Positions 45,195 through 56,558 of a stretch of DNA of 64,000 nucleotides are shown one piece after another; the stretch's first letter is position 1, and each line of letters opens with the position of its first letter. The notes under the pieces were generated by a model. That model ran no database searches. It worked only from the letters and a program-made list of their open reading frames with translations, and was not told the DNA's origin. The position numbers and the translations under genes were made by a program. Source of the stretch: Paramyrothecium sp. XJ0827 (Eukaryota; Ascomycota; Sordariomycetes; Hypocreales; Stachybotryaceae). The stretch lies in NCBI GenBank assembly GCA_020881915.1, contig JAJFPB010000001.1, forward strand, positions 372,001 through 436,000. The letters run 5' to 3'.

Positions 45195-48100
45195 TCTGAC
45201 TAGGCCAAAAGACATGTTACTAGTCTTCAAGCTAATGCCTAGCTCATCGAGGACTTCTGTTGTAGAATATTTTTGATAATGAAACACGAACTCGGCGTCT
45301 TTTTCATCGAAGCTCTGGAGTTACTATGTCGGTCGCTCCTTGACATGTTCTGGCTAGGCTATTGCGTTTCCGGCAAGCGTGTCGAGATTGCCAATGCACA
45401 CGCCTGAAACACACTCTTCCGCGTCATACGGAAGAACATAATGTCAATCTGTTACTTTAAACATCATGAGCTAGAAGTGCGTGGCTATCATGGACTTGGG
45501 GAGGTGTTGGCAATATGACTCTCTTGGCACACAAGAGCAAGCATTTCTGCTGATGCTTAGGGTCCCTACCTCGGCCCTAGCAGTACTGAGTGGTAAGTAA
45601 TGTTAAAAGAACATTGGTTCTGCATTCACTCGACTATTGGGGCCGGTGTGGGCATTCCTGTGAGTTACGTCGACGGCATTGATCACGATAGCTTCATTAA
45701 TACGGACATGGCATGCGTGCGCTGGTTTGCTCTGCAACTCTTTCATTCATTCCTGTGATCTCTCCGAACAGCATGAAAGCCCCACAATGTCAAAGTCTTA
45801 TATGCTTGAAATGCCGGCTAAGAGGTCTGCGGCGATATCTGCCTTGGCTGCACGCAGACCCACGCTCAGTGTCATAAGCTGGCCACCACGCACAAGTTCC
45901 ACGCCCTCCTCATAACACAAGCCATCACTGAACTCATGCCAGCTCTTTCCGACCTTTTCTACACTCTCGGATGAAAGTCTCTAAATTCATTGAGAATATA
46001 TTTGGGGGGGGTTCGCATACTAGCTGAGAGACAAATTTTCGCTCATACACTGCCAACCCAGGCTATGAGATTCGGAGTTGCGTGACTTCCAGCATCTACC
46101 ACAGGAGGGATCATTCCAAAACGTCGACTCAAAAGCCAGAATCCATCTTGCCAACGCTACAACAGTGATTGGCAAGTCGGCCAACTTCGCCACACCAGCC
46201 ACAAGTCTGTCTGCCTCAATCAAAGGTCACCAATAGCCTTTTCACTGGTGTACACCCAACCATGATGCCATAATAGGCGACCTGCTCGACAGAGAGAGTA
46301 GTGTTCCCGGGCTGGTTTGTACATGGAAAAACGCAAGTCTCTTGCAAGTATCGGGCACTGTGGAAGAGAAAAAGAGACCCTCACTGCTCTTGGCGCTGAT
46401 ATTGACTGGGTCATCATCTCGCCCAACTTGTCGGGTCACCCTCCCATGTACAGAGGTTTCGCCTACGGTAAGCTCGCTCATCGTCCATATCATATCCCCA
46501 TCGGAGCCGATGAGGAGTGCCCGATCTAGGTCACCCGGAGATTCGACGTTTTTGTACAAGACTTCTAGCTAGGTATTAGCCGGCTTATGATCATCAAAGG
46601 AGCAGGCCCTAGAATTAAACTCATCTTACAGGAGCAAGAATAGGGTGGCTTTGGACCATTGCGGTCATCGATGAGGTTGCCGCGACTGTAGCTCAGTTGC
46701 TGGAGAGCAAAACCAATCGAGGAGACCAGACAAGCCTGGCTCGAAGGAAGCAATGCAAAGGGCTGGCGAATTATTAGTTTGACACGTTGAGGGAGTCGCC
46801 TTACTCTGGAGTGGTTGCGTTTCTACAATCCCTGTGGATCATTTTGACACGCATGATTATGCCATACCAAAGCATCTACCATTGTCACATATGACCGACC
46901 CTGCCACAAGGCAAGGGTAATGTGCGAACAATGACTCGTTATAACCAACACTCTGGAGTAAGCTGACATCTCGGATAGACAGACAGGGCCCTGGTTAACA
47001 TCCGCTTGACTACCTGAAAGCTCAGGGAATGTGACAGACCAGGCTCTTAACCAATTAGAACAGACTGAACCTAGATACATTGAGACTTAGCTGAGGGTCG
47101 ACGTGCTTGCATTCTGCATAAATACAGAATTATGCCGCACAATGCAGTACTGCAGGGGACCAGGCGCTCCTTCAGACCACTGACCAAGACATTATGAGGC
47201 CGCTACATTCTCTGAGCCTTCGGGCAGTCACGAGGATGACCAGACCGTGTATAGTTGTAGGCATATTTGTATACAAGTGTATGCATTCAATCTTGGAGGA
47301 GCGCTATTCAAGTTGACATTTGATAAACAGCCAGGATATGCGACGAACAAAAAGCGCAGTCATGTGCTAAGTGTCTTTGGGCTTCGTGATGGCAATAATT
47401 TCACGTGCACTAATTGGCTAATGGAAACGAGTAGGAAGTGCCAAGCTTTAGTGGGCAGGACACAAGGCTGCTGAAGCATATGTATCTTACGAATCATGCA
47501 TGGCTGATTTGCGCGCTGTTTTGCTAGAAACAGTCCAATTCAATGAATAGTTCCCATTCGACCCTGCATTGATTCTCCACTATGCTGAGCGAGCTGATTC
47601 GGTCTTCCTCAGACTAAGCAAATGAGGACATGCCCACTTGTTTCGGAACAAGGGCAGGGTGGCGACCACGGCATTGTCTTTCCTAACCTCGACTTGGGGA
47701 GGTGAGCTGGCATTTCCAAGGGCTGGTGATCAAATAGTTTCAAGGTGAAGGAAAGGTTTTGTGTCCTGATATGTTGAACCCGGGGAGGTTTGTCGGGTAA
47801 CATGAATTTCTCTCCTTTGCATGATCAAGTGTGCTTAATAATAAGATTGATCACCAACCAATGCATCATGCAACGAAAGATTTAGAGCCTGGCGGAGGTT
47901 TTGAGGGCCACAACGCGGTGCAAAGAGTCGTAGAATTACGCATACCTCCACATTTATCCATGAATCAAAGCAGCATGGTGTGTGCTGTTAAGCCAAGAAT
48001 TTCCTACAGACGGACCCCGCAATTTGGTGGTGACCACGTGAAGAAACATGGCTTGATTGAGTCCTTGGCGCAAGGACAAAACAGCCGTGAAGCATGTCAA

Positions 48101-49178
48101 AGAAGCCACACTAGACTACTCATGCGAGTCTACGTCTTAGGCATACCGAGGTTCATGCAGACGTTTCTACCACGCTCATTGGTAGCTGGTCCTTCGGGCC
48201 ACGGCAAAAGGGGAGGACCACCTGGAGGTTTGCGGTCAACATCCCCTCGTAGTCGGATTTTTGTACGAGCGCTACGGCTTGGCAGTAAGAACATGCCACG
48301 GCGGGCATGTGTCTAATGCCAGATGGCGCACACGTCTGTGCAGACCAGGTCTCGGTAGTTCTAAGAGCCTCCCCCGCATTATCTCCACGGGATCTGTCAA
48401 AATGACATTGCCGAGGCTCAGCGCCATCAATATTCTTTTCTGATTGGTAAAAAAGTGGACGAGTATACCACTTAATTGTAAAGTTATCAAACATTAATGA
48501 TACAATATGTAACAGAGTTATCCCAGCAGTGATAGCAAGTTCATATGAGTACACAATTCTGAATGATGCCTCAATGAATGAATCTTCAGTGTCCTAAACA
48601 CGGGAATGCAAAGCCTTCGTGGCCTATACCATGGAGAATTTGCAAACTCAGTTTTGCGGAACTATCACTGTGAAGTGTGGGTCATTGTGCCAATGTCAGC
48701 ATGGAATGGAATATCCGGGTCTGCGGTAGCTGGAGCTCCGCACCACTCGCAAGCCGAGCTCTTTTAGTCGAATACCATCCCCATGGGGAATCAATCATGA
48801 CCATCCACAACACGCCGGATCCTTTGCACACAAGCCACTAGGTCCCTGTATCTTAGTTATACCACTTTCCCCACGATTGATCACTCGACCAAGGTGCCAA
48901 AGCTCTTGGTCTAGCATTGGCAAACTTGCTGTTACTCGTCTATTCAGCTAATTACGGAAACTCTGAATGACTTGTTCGCTCATTCCGTTCGCTATCATGA
49001 CTAGAATAGGTAAGCGTATTTTCAGGTTGCTCGTTTCTCATTGTATGGCCTACAGGACAATGCTTGAATGTTCAGGCGATGTGCTTGGGAAAGAAGGCCG
49101 TGCCAAAAATGCCTACTTTTCGAACGAGAATAAGAAGATTGGGAGGAGCTAGCAAAAGGTTTCTGAAGGATAATCCAG
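45195..49178. other. Gene-poor region (about 4 kb)
   Basis: Apart from the tentative spliced model at 45798-46668 I find no convincing gene. Composition is moderately A+T-rich with many short unrelated ORFs. No transposase, terminal repeats or tRNA were recognised. Confidence 0.4.
45798..46668 (-). CDS. Tentative multi-exon gene or relic, unrecognised
   Basis: Not present as one ORF. Supported pieces are: ATG at 46668 with exon 46630-46668; an intron 46569-46629 with good donor, CTAAT branch and TAG acceptor; an exon from 46568 encoding LEVLYKNVESPGDLDRALL and a GSDGDMIWTMSEL segment; and a last exon 45798-45980 ending in ADIAADLLAGISSI, preceded by intron 45981-46048 (GTATGA...TTTAG). The middle (46049-46470) can be joined in more than one frame, so I cannot settle the model. 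The protein is not recognised. It may be a decaying gene. Confidence 0.3.
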
Positions 49179-49187
49179 TATAAATAT
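49179..49187 (+). promoter_or_regulatory. TATA box of the cutinase gene
   Basis: TATAAATAT, 170 bp upstream of the ATG at 49357, with a C/T-rich leader after it. Confidence 0.55.
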
Positions 49188-49356
49188 CAGCGAAGAATCC
49201 AGTTCTTTTCTCGTTGTTCTGACCAGCAGCCAACGCGCCTCACTCTGAAAGTCGTTCCTCAGTGCGTCTGCGCATTCAAGTAAAGCACGATCTTGTTTTG
49301 CGCCCTTAAGCCTTCATAGTGCCCTATCTGGCCTTTCTTCATTCATAAAACTCAAC

Positions 49357-50147
49357 ATGAAGTTCTTTTCGGTTCTTGCTCTAGCAGGAGCTGCCATCGC
49401 TGCCCCAGTTGCAGTCCCAGATGTCGCCCTTTCTCCAGAGGACACGACTCCTAACCCAGAGTTTGTGGCACGTCAAATCCTGCCATCAACTGAAGAAGGT
49501 CTCAGGTTCGGCCTCACCTGCGGTGATGTCGTTCTTATTTTTGCCCGTGGCTCGACCGAGGTCGGAAATATGGGCACTATAATTGGCCCTGGCCTTGCTC
49601 GGGAATTAGATCGTCGCCTGCCTCTTGGTCAGGATTTAACTGTCCAAGGCGTCAACTACGCTGCTTTGCTGTCGACCAACTACCTTCCTGGAGGCACAGA
49701 TTTGATCTCCGAGAATGAAATGAAATCAATGCTCCGTCTCGCTCACACCAAATGCCCTCGAGCAAAAATTGTTGTCTCAGGCTACAGGTCAGCTGTTCCA
49801 CATTCATCCTCCTCCTCCATCCTCCTGCGAAATGAAGCTGGATCGTATGCTAACATTGCGCCGGTCTCTTCAGCCAAGGTGCTGCAGTTGTTCATCGTGC
49901 GGTCGAGGATATCGAAGACAGCATCAAGCAGAAAATTGCGGCGGCCGTCTGTTTTGGCGACACTCAGTGGCGCAAGGATGGTGGCCAAATCCCTAACTTC
50001 CCCCGCGACAAGTACAAGGTTTTCTGTGGAGGTCTCATTCGTGACACTGTCTGCGATGGCAACTTGGGTGCGGCCATCCTGGCACCCCATTTGAGCTATG
50101 GGTCGGACGCGGGTGAGGCCGCGGCGTTCTTGGCTTCGAAGCTCTAA
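49357..50147 (+). CDS. Cutinase
   Basis: Exons 49357-49787 and 49874-50147, split by an 86 nt intron, encode 234 residues. A signal peptide (MKFFSVLALAGAAIAAPVA) and a pro-segment are followed by the cutinase fold: CGDVVLIFARGSTE, then the nucleophile elbow GYSQG (Ser144) created across the intron, Asp201 in RDTVC and His216 in APHLSYG, a complete Ser-Asp-His triad. Cys residues flank the core as in the family. Cutinases (EC 3.1.1.74) hydrolyse cutin and other polyesters; this suggests a plant-associated or saprotrophic lifestyle. The length is normal and the gene appears intact. Confidence 0.93.
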
Positions 50148-50888
50148 ATGCGCGCGAGCTTTTCGATGTCCTAAGAACATGGCTAAGGAAACTTGCCTCG
50201 GACCACCCTCCGGGCTACACGCTTAAACAGTCTAGCTTAGGATAAGCTCAGGAGCACTACTGCTAGAATTCAAGATAGCATTGGATGTTGGCTGATTGTT
50301 AGTTACTCTTTTAGTACAATATTTTCATCGAGAATGGTAGCCTGATCTCATTTATTGAAGAATGTTTGTGATTTTCACTGGCAAAACGACTTTCATAGCT
50401 CCCACAGACGCCGATCTGTGGTTCTGAGCATTTCCATGTGCTGTGCTAATCACCCCTAAAGCCCCAACAAAGGCAAAACAGAAGTGGGCTGGTGAGCAGG
50501 CATTTCGATTGTTTATACTGAATTGACGCTAATCGAAGGATTCTTGGTGGCAAGTAAGACTGTCTACCTCGTCACAAACAGCCATACTACCTTATGCGCG
50601 TGTCCAGAGGCTAGAGCGGTCACCGACGTGCCGTTCTACTATAAACCTTTGCATTTCGTCTCAATCAGCAAACCAGTATGTCACCGAAGGATGAGACAGG
50701 GTCAGCAGGCTCAATGTGTAAAGTGATAGTCGCATAGACAATCTGGTACCCGAGCAATTAGTAGGGAATTGTATGACAGTAGCATTTAATGAGCTGCACT
50801 ATAAGCACGTCTCTACATATTGAGCGAATTATGAAATGCTCTGGCCATTGACATCCAACTATAGATCCTCCACCACAGTGCTAATCGT
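50148..50888. other. Intergenic between convergent genes
   Basis: 741 bp separating cutinase and MFS gene ends; no gene seen. Confidence 0.4.
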
Positions 50889-52525
50889 CTAAAAACTCTT
50901 CTGAAACCGCGGGTTTGTCCGTATCCCCGCCCCAAACCGGCATAATAGCCAAGGTACTGGCGCCAATGCAAGAGCCAAGAAACCCAACAGTGAGTTGCCC
51001 CATCCTAGCCCCAGGGCATCGTATAGTTGCAGACCAAACAGGGGAAACAACGCTCCTAGGAGACTTCGCAAGACCGCATTGGCCGCCGTGACAGAAGCTG
51101 CATGTGTTGTGTAGGCATCAATGAGATATGTCTGGATAATCATGAAGATGCCAATCATCCCAAATCCCATAATGGCTGTCCCAATCATTGGCGCTATCCA
51201 ATGGACACGTTGATCCGCCGTCCACCCGTACACGAATAGACCAACCGGAAGCGTCAAGGTTGCTGGAACAGTCAGGGACAAGTCAAGTCGTTGCTCCGGT
51301 TGCGGTGGCTGTCCATTTGCCTTGGCCTTTTTAATCAGCTTGTCTGACCAGTAGCCTACAAAAAAGAGGCCAAATAAGTTGCCAATACCGCCGCCAATGA
51401 AGGATAGGCCAGCACCAACGGCACTGAACCCATAGATGTAGGTGTACACAAAAGCAAATGTAGTAAAGAGGATATAGAGTAGACCGTAGCAAACGGCGAC
51501 GTAGATGCACATGATAGTCACAATTGGCGAGAAAATGAAAAGTCGCGCCGGCCTCACTATAGCTGCTGCAAATTTTGTCCCTGCGGACTCTCGCTTCGTG
51601 TTTTTGGGCTGATACGCGTCGTTTCCGGTTTCTTTTCGCAGCTTTGCTGCCTTTCTTTCAAGGATCACGGGCGCGTACGTTTCTCGAAGGACGACAAAGG
51701 ACACTAACACAGTAGCCCCAGACTGGCAAGGGACGTCAGCAACAGTATGAGAGAAAGACAACTGGCGATACTCACAACGATACTCGTCACCCAGAAAACC
51801 CATCTCCAGCCAACCTCTTCGACTAAGAAACCGGCACATACTGGGCCGATGACAGGACCTAAGAGCGGCCCGACTGACCAAATAGCCATTGCCCGGCCTC
51901 GACTCTCAGCCGGCATCAAGTCGGCGATTGACCCACTGCCGCATGTCACAACGGCTACGCCAAAGAAGCCAGCGAAGAATCGGAACACGAGCATCATTCC
52001 AACGTTATCCGCAAGTGCGCACGCGATCGTGAAAGCGACGAAGAAGCTGTTGCAGACGTGGTATACTGGTGTTCGACCATACAGCTCGCTCATGGGCGCC
52101 ATGAGGAGCGGGCCGACAGCGAAGCCGAGCACGAAGATGGAGACGACGAAAGTTTTGGCCGAGTTGTTGTCGGAATTGAACTCGGCCATCATCGCAGGAA
52201 CTCCAGGTGCTAGCATGGAGGATGCCAGTGGCCTGTAAGGCTGTTAGCTTCCGACTGTCACAAGCCCGCGAACCACTCACGTCAGGAAGGTCATCATCGA
52301 CAGAACACCTATGATGGTCCACTTTCGACTACTGGGCCAGTTCATGGGATTCTCGGGGTCGTCCCCCTCGGTTTCGTTCCACCAGACTGAGAAATCGTCT
52401 TCGGAAGATGCCTGGAGGGCATCGTTGGAGCCAAAAGGGGCTTTTTCATGCTGTGAAACGTCCTTTTCTGATGCTCTTGACTCCATTTCGACGTTGTCGA
52501 CGGATTCAACGTCGCGTTGTGCCAT
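50889..52525 (-). CDS. MFS exporter, DHA1 (polyamine/fungicide-type) family
   Basis: Exons 52281-52525, 51776-52232 and 50889-51722 (introns of 48 and 53 nt) give 511 residues. The hydrophilic N-terminus ends with DPENPMNWPSSRKW, the classic DHA1 signature before TM1. It is followed by LYGRTPVYH (motif A), RFFAGFFG (motif B-like) and GPLLGPVIGP (motif C), with about 12 helices and a charged central loop. Such proteins export toxic compounds and secondary metabolites. The promoter carries the tandem CCGA hexamer array at 52907-52942 shared with the Zn2Cys6 and P450 genes, so co-regulation is likely. Confidence 0.9.
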
Positions 52526-53248
52526 CGGAAGATATGTTAAGGTCGTTGAGCATTCAGGGGAGAGGCTGGCCGATGGTGAAAACTTTCTGTCGCCGGCTTA
52601 ACGTGGTTTTATCCACACGCCACAATAGCAACGTCATGTGAGAATGCAATTAGGAGAAGTGGGTGGAAAATCACCGAAACGAAGAAATAACAAAGCTAAA
52701 CTCGGGATCAAGCAACGACCCGAAGGCCACAGCCCCCGGCAACATTCGCACCAGCCAAGATCAGGTGGAGAAAGGGAACCGACCTCCGCGCGAATGATGA
52801 TCAGCTAAATACGCTTAAAGCGTAAGGGAAATGAGCGCCCATGCAAATATCAGCCTTAAAGAAGGGGAGGGTAATTACGTTGCATCGAGAACCCATATCC
52901 TCCGCAGACGAGACCGAACCCGAAACCGAGACCGAAGCCGACAAGAACCTCCAGTCAAACGAATCAGAGCCGCATGTCTTGCTGCATGTTTCATGTACCA
53001 GGGATGCGACTGATTGAAGTTTTATCGGTCTGAAAAGTACACTGAACATGAACGATTTTGAACTAAATAAATGACTTTATTTATTTACTTTTTTTTAATA
53101 AAAAAAAAAAAGAAGAAAAAAAGAAAATAAGAAAGATTTATCTGGTAAAACACCTTACTATGCTACAAGTAAAATAGAGTCCCTCCATTTCCTGGCACAA
53201 TTGCCCTATCCGACAGCCTTGTATGATAGCCAAATCCCCCTTCATCGT
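52526..53248. promoter_or_regulatory. MFS promoter with A/T-rich tracts
   Basis: 723 bp upstream of the DHA1 exporter. Besides the hexamer array, it holds a TTTATTTATTT/poly-A-rich tract at about 53070-53140. No gene supported. Confidence 0.5.
52907..52942 (+). promoter_or_regulatory. Tandem CCGA hexamer array, MFS promoter
   Basis: Six consecutive hexamers: GACGAG, ACCGAA, CCCGAA, ACCGAG, ACCGAA, GCCGAC. It lies 382-417 bp upstream of the MFS start codon. Sister arrays precede the Zn2Cys6 and P450 genes. Candidate operator for a zinc-cluster regulator. Confidence 0.6.
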
Positions 53249-53949
53249 CTAAACCATGGTCCTAGGAGACTGGGCAGGACGTCCATGGCTGTAGTAATCC
53301 TGACTTTGAGCGTGCGAATGTGTCTTCCCGTACTGCTCTGTGCTGTACTGGGGTGAAACTTCGAGAGGAATGCCACTCGGATTGCCCTTTTTCTGCTGTC
53401 GGTGTTCTCGGTAGATGAAGAAGGATATGCCAGCAACGTAAGCAGCGAGGTTGCTGTAGTATCTGTCAGATAATAGATTCCCTTGTCAAATGATCGGGTT
53501 AACGAACCTAAGAAGAATGGCAAGGACAAGAACTGCCCAGCTGAGACCGCAGCTCAGTTTTCCGCTGCAGCTCTTCATGTTGGCTTGGATACCCATGAAC
53601 GCGACGGCAGCCCAGAAAACGATCTCCAGGGTATTCAGAATGAAATTGGCCTTGGGGCTGTAGAAACGGCGAAATCGTTGGACGTGCTCGGAAAGAATTT
53701 GATAGAAGATCACGACCAATGACTTGGCTCCCTAGAAAACCGTGTTAGTCTGAAGACTCGAGAGATATGGGCTCCTCGTACCATAGCAAGAGCCATCGTG
53801 TCGGTTCTGGTCCTTGGGGCTTTGCTATCAAGCGTGAAGATCCGAACGGCGGCCAGAATTAGAGCAACGGTCACTATAATGAGCTCGATGATGTGCAGCG
53901 GGCTCTTGAAGCGAACGACAAAGAATTTTTGCATCTTTTCAACACCCAT
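53249..53949 (-). CDS. Small four-helix membrane protein
   Basis: Exons 53782-53949, 53508-53731 and 53249-53462 (introns 50 and 45 nt) give 201 residues from the first true ATG. Four hydrophobic segments are evident: IIELIIVTVALILAAV, the TLEIVFWAAVAFMGI region, LSWAVLVLAILL and a final one built across the intron (NLAAYVAGISFFIY). The C-terminal tail is polar, rich in Gln, Ser, His and Tyr. This matches the common uncharacterised four-TM MARVEL-like proteins of ascomycetes (resemblance only). It lies inside the putative P450 cluster on the same strand; a single partial CCGA site is at 54123-54134. Confidence 0.8.
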
Positions 53950-54627
53950 TGTCACAAATTCTCGACAGTCGTTAGCGGACGGTGTAGAAAGTGCCAATGT
54001 CTTGTGAAAAGAAAGTCTAGGGTTTCTGATCTACAGAAGGTATCGTAAGGAGGAAAAGTCATGATATTTAAGCCCAAGGCTGCGTTGAGAGCTAGTCCTA
54101 CAAAGCTTCTGTTTGACCTCAAGACGAGACCGTCCGTGCCGATCGTCCGTGCTTGCATTGAGGGCTCCTCGAGCTAAGCCTTGCGTTCTGCACAGCGCTA
54201 TCTCAGACGCTAACCCGTGCTTGCTTATGCGTACGCAACACCATGAGCTTTTGAAGTTAAAAGAATAAGATAAGTGGAGATTGGTTTCTGAACGTGTCCA
54301 GCTGTTGAGCTCGACCCTTGTCGCTGAAAGTCGTACAGGGTTCCGGCGTTTCCGCTCATAGATTGGCAACAAAGGCACTTCGTCACGTAATTCTTTTCCG
54401 CCCTGCTACGTACCAAAATAATCTGCTGGGAGATCTCTGTTTGGTGTGGATCTATTGTTAAACACTTGTTATCGCTCCGCATCGATGAGCTCCTCAACGT
54501 TGCTTGCCAAGGGCGTGGTTCGATCTCCTAAATCTACACTTACAACCTAAACGGAACAAAATATATGCCAACTTGACTTTTTAATCATCCTACAGACCCA
54601 GCATTCAAAAGTACAGTCCAGTCCACG
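53950..54627. other. Intergenic
   Basis: Promoter of the four-TM gene. Has one weak hexamer pair (GACGAG ACCGTC) at 54123-54134 and a TTAAATAT box near 54064. No gene seen. Confidence 0.45.
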
Positions 54628-55850
54628 CTACTCTATGTCTTTGAGGACATGCTTACCCCACCCTTTGAAGAACCAATGTTCAACATCCAGAAATCGTAAG
54701 ATGTAGCAGTAATGCTTCAATATCACCATTGCGGTGATGTTTCGTTTGTGAAATAGGCTGAAAAGCTCTTCACTGAAGGACGTTGGCCACATTGTGACAA
54801 GTCTCAGTTCTGGAGTATCGGAGCTATACTCTGACATCCGAATGCATTCCGTAAACTTGGCTACCTCATCCCGATACATGTGTTGAACCTGAGGATCGAG
54901 ATGACTCGGTATTGACAAGCTAGACAGCTCGCGCGCCGTTGAATCAAGAAGTTCGGACCCCGTGTGTTCTGTTGTTAACCGTAGGAACCCGTGTAATGGT
55001 CCTTGGGAAATGATATCTTCCCAGTCTTTCAAAATGCGATGCATGCCCCTGATGAGCGAGAACGCTTCGAGGAGATTGTTCACGGAAGGGTGATGATCAG
55101 AGCTGACATACTCAGCAGACATTGCGAAGGCGCTCAGGGAGAGCAAAGATGCGGTTGCGAATACGGCGTGGCAGGTGACGCTGTTGATGGCGGACATTGT
55201 CGCGCGTAGGCCCTGAATTGCTTGGCTTTGGTGTTGTGAAGCTAGGATGACGTACTTCTTGGAGCCCTCAGGAGCAAGCCAGGCCATGTGCAGGGATGTA
55301 ATGGCTAGGATCTGGTGCATGAGGAACTCGTACCCGAGAGCGAGCCTGGGAAGCGTATCTTTCCAGAGACCCTGACGGCCCGGGCCCCGTGGCAGTGTTT
55401 CACAAGTGACGGCGGTGAAGTGGTGCATGAGCTCCAGATCTGCCATCCATTCGGTGATCTGGTGCGGGCCCGGGCCAGTTGTGATCAGGCGGTTGAAGTA
55501 CGAGAATGTATCCTTTTGCGCCTGGTCGGATACCTGGGTGGCATTGCCCGTGCTGGAAGGAATGCCGCCACGATTGATCTCCGATGCAAGGTCCACACGG
55601 GAAGGGCGGGCCACCTGCGGAGACACGTCCCTGGAAGCTGGAGACTTTTCGCCGGCAGCTACGTGGAGTAAGCTGCAATCAACATGGTGTCTGGAGCATG
55701 CGCCGCAAGGCACATTCTCGTCGCACTGAGCTCGATCAGTCATTAGCTGCGCCGTTGGAGGAGTGATGAAGTTGCGTAATGCACCTTGACGCGTCTCTGC
55801 TTACATCTCAGACAACCCTTGCGAGACTTGGAGTGGCCGAGACGGGGCAT
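54628..55850 (-). CDS. Zn2Cys6 transcription factor of the P450 cluster
   Basis: Exons 55785-55850 and 54628-55725 (59 nt intron) give 387 residues. Splicing completes the zinc cluster directly after the initiator region: GCLRCKQRRVKCDENVPCGAC followed by a final Cys (C-x2-C-x6-C-x5-C-x2-C-x6-C), preceded by the basic KSRK. The C-terminal region is the short helical activator domain seen in C6 factors of sterol-uptake (UPC2-like) and secondary-metabolite type. Its own promoter holds two blocks of the CCGA hexamer, so it may regulate itself and its neighbours. Target genes are inferred. Confidence 0.9.
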
Positions 55851-55943
55851 TTTGCAAGCAATCGGGCCATGCAATGACACGACAGCGGCAGCATACAAGG
55901 CGGACTTTTTGAATCGCCCTTGGCGGCGGTTGCGAGGGGAGAA

Positions 55944-56009
55944 ACCGAGACCGATGCAGGCTCTAGGCTCTGGGCTCAAAAGGGGGGCGAAACCGATACC
56001 GAAGCCGGG
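55944..56009 (+). promoter_or_regulatory. CCGA hexamer blocks, Zn2Cys6 promoter
   Basis: Block 1: ACCGAG, ACCGAT (55944-55955). Block 2: GGCGAA, ACCGAT, ACCGAA, GCCGGG (55986-56009). They are 94-159 bp before the factor's ATG. Confidence 0.6.
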
Positions 56010-56110
56010 AATCCACCTGACGAGGGGAGGGGAAAGGGGGGACCAAGCGCTATTTAAGGATCTCAGAAATAACAGATAGCGGGCTGTGTCTTTTTCCGAC
56101 AGCCGACTTT

Positions 56111-56183
56111 AGTCTCGGGAAGCTCGAGACTAGCTCTTTCATAGTCTCCCCTTGCCTTCATAAAGTAAAGCTCGAGACTAGCT
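56111..56183. repeat. Inverted repeat and 16-bp direct repeat around GAGACT
   Basis: 56111-56131 is a perfect 7-bp inverted repeat (AGTCTCG / CGAGACT, 7-nt spacer). The 16-mer AAGCTCGAGACTAGCT occurs at 56120-56135 and again at 56168-56183. Confidence 0.7.
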
Positions 56184-56558
56184 TCAGGCTACTCTGTATT
56201 GCGGCTCGACTTTATGCAGGGACTCGGGGTAACGCACAGACAACAACCCGTTTCACGATACCCTGGGATTTGCGAGCCAACCGAAAGCAAGTAAGGCATA
56301 AGATTATTCTGACGACCATGAGGCCAGCATTGGTGTCGCATTTGTGAGCCTCAAGTTCACGATGCTCTTGACTAGGACACTTTTCCACTCGTACTTAGAG
56401 GGCGTTCTCGGTAAATTATCACGGCGAATTCTCCCGGAAAAGCTTTTGAAAGTGATGTATGCAATTGATCTTCTATTGTAAGGAAGTAACATTAAATACC
56501 ATCGGTGCAAGCTGGCGTTTCCCTTCTCGCCCTAATCACAAGCAAATTACTATGTTTT

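Larger units (their letters stand above)
55851..56558. promoter_or_regulatory. Zn2Cys6 gene promoter with repeats
   Basis: Contains two CCGA hexamer blocks (55944-55955, 55986-56009), an inverted repeat at 56111-56131 and a 16-bp direct repeat. No gene. Confidence 0.5.

Noticed and set aside
53070..53140. A/T-rich tract considered as an origin or transposon end
   Set aside because: Only simple poly-A and TTTA runs; no terminal repeats or target-site duplication.
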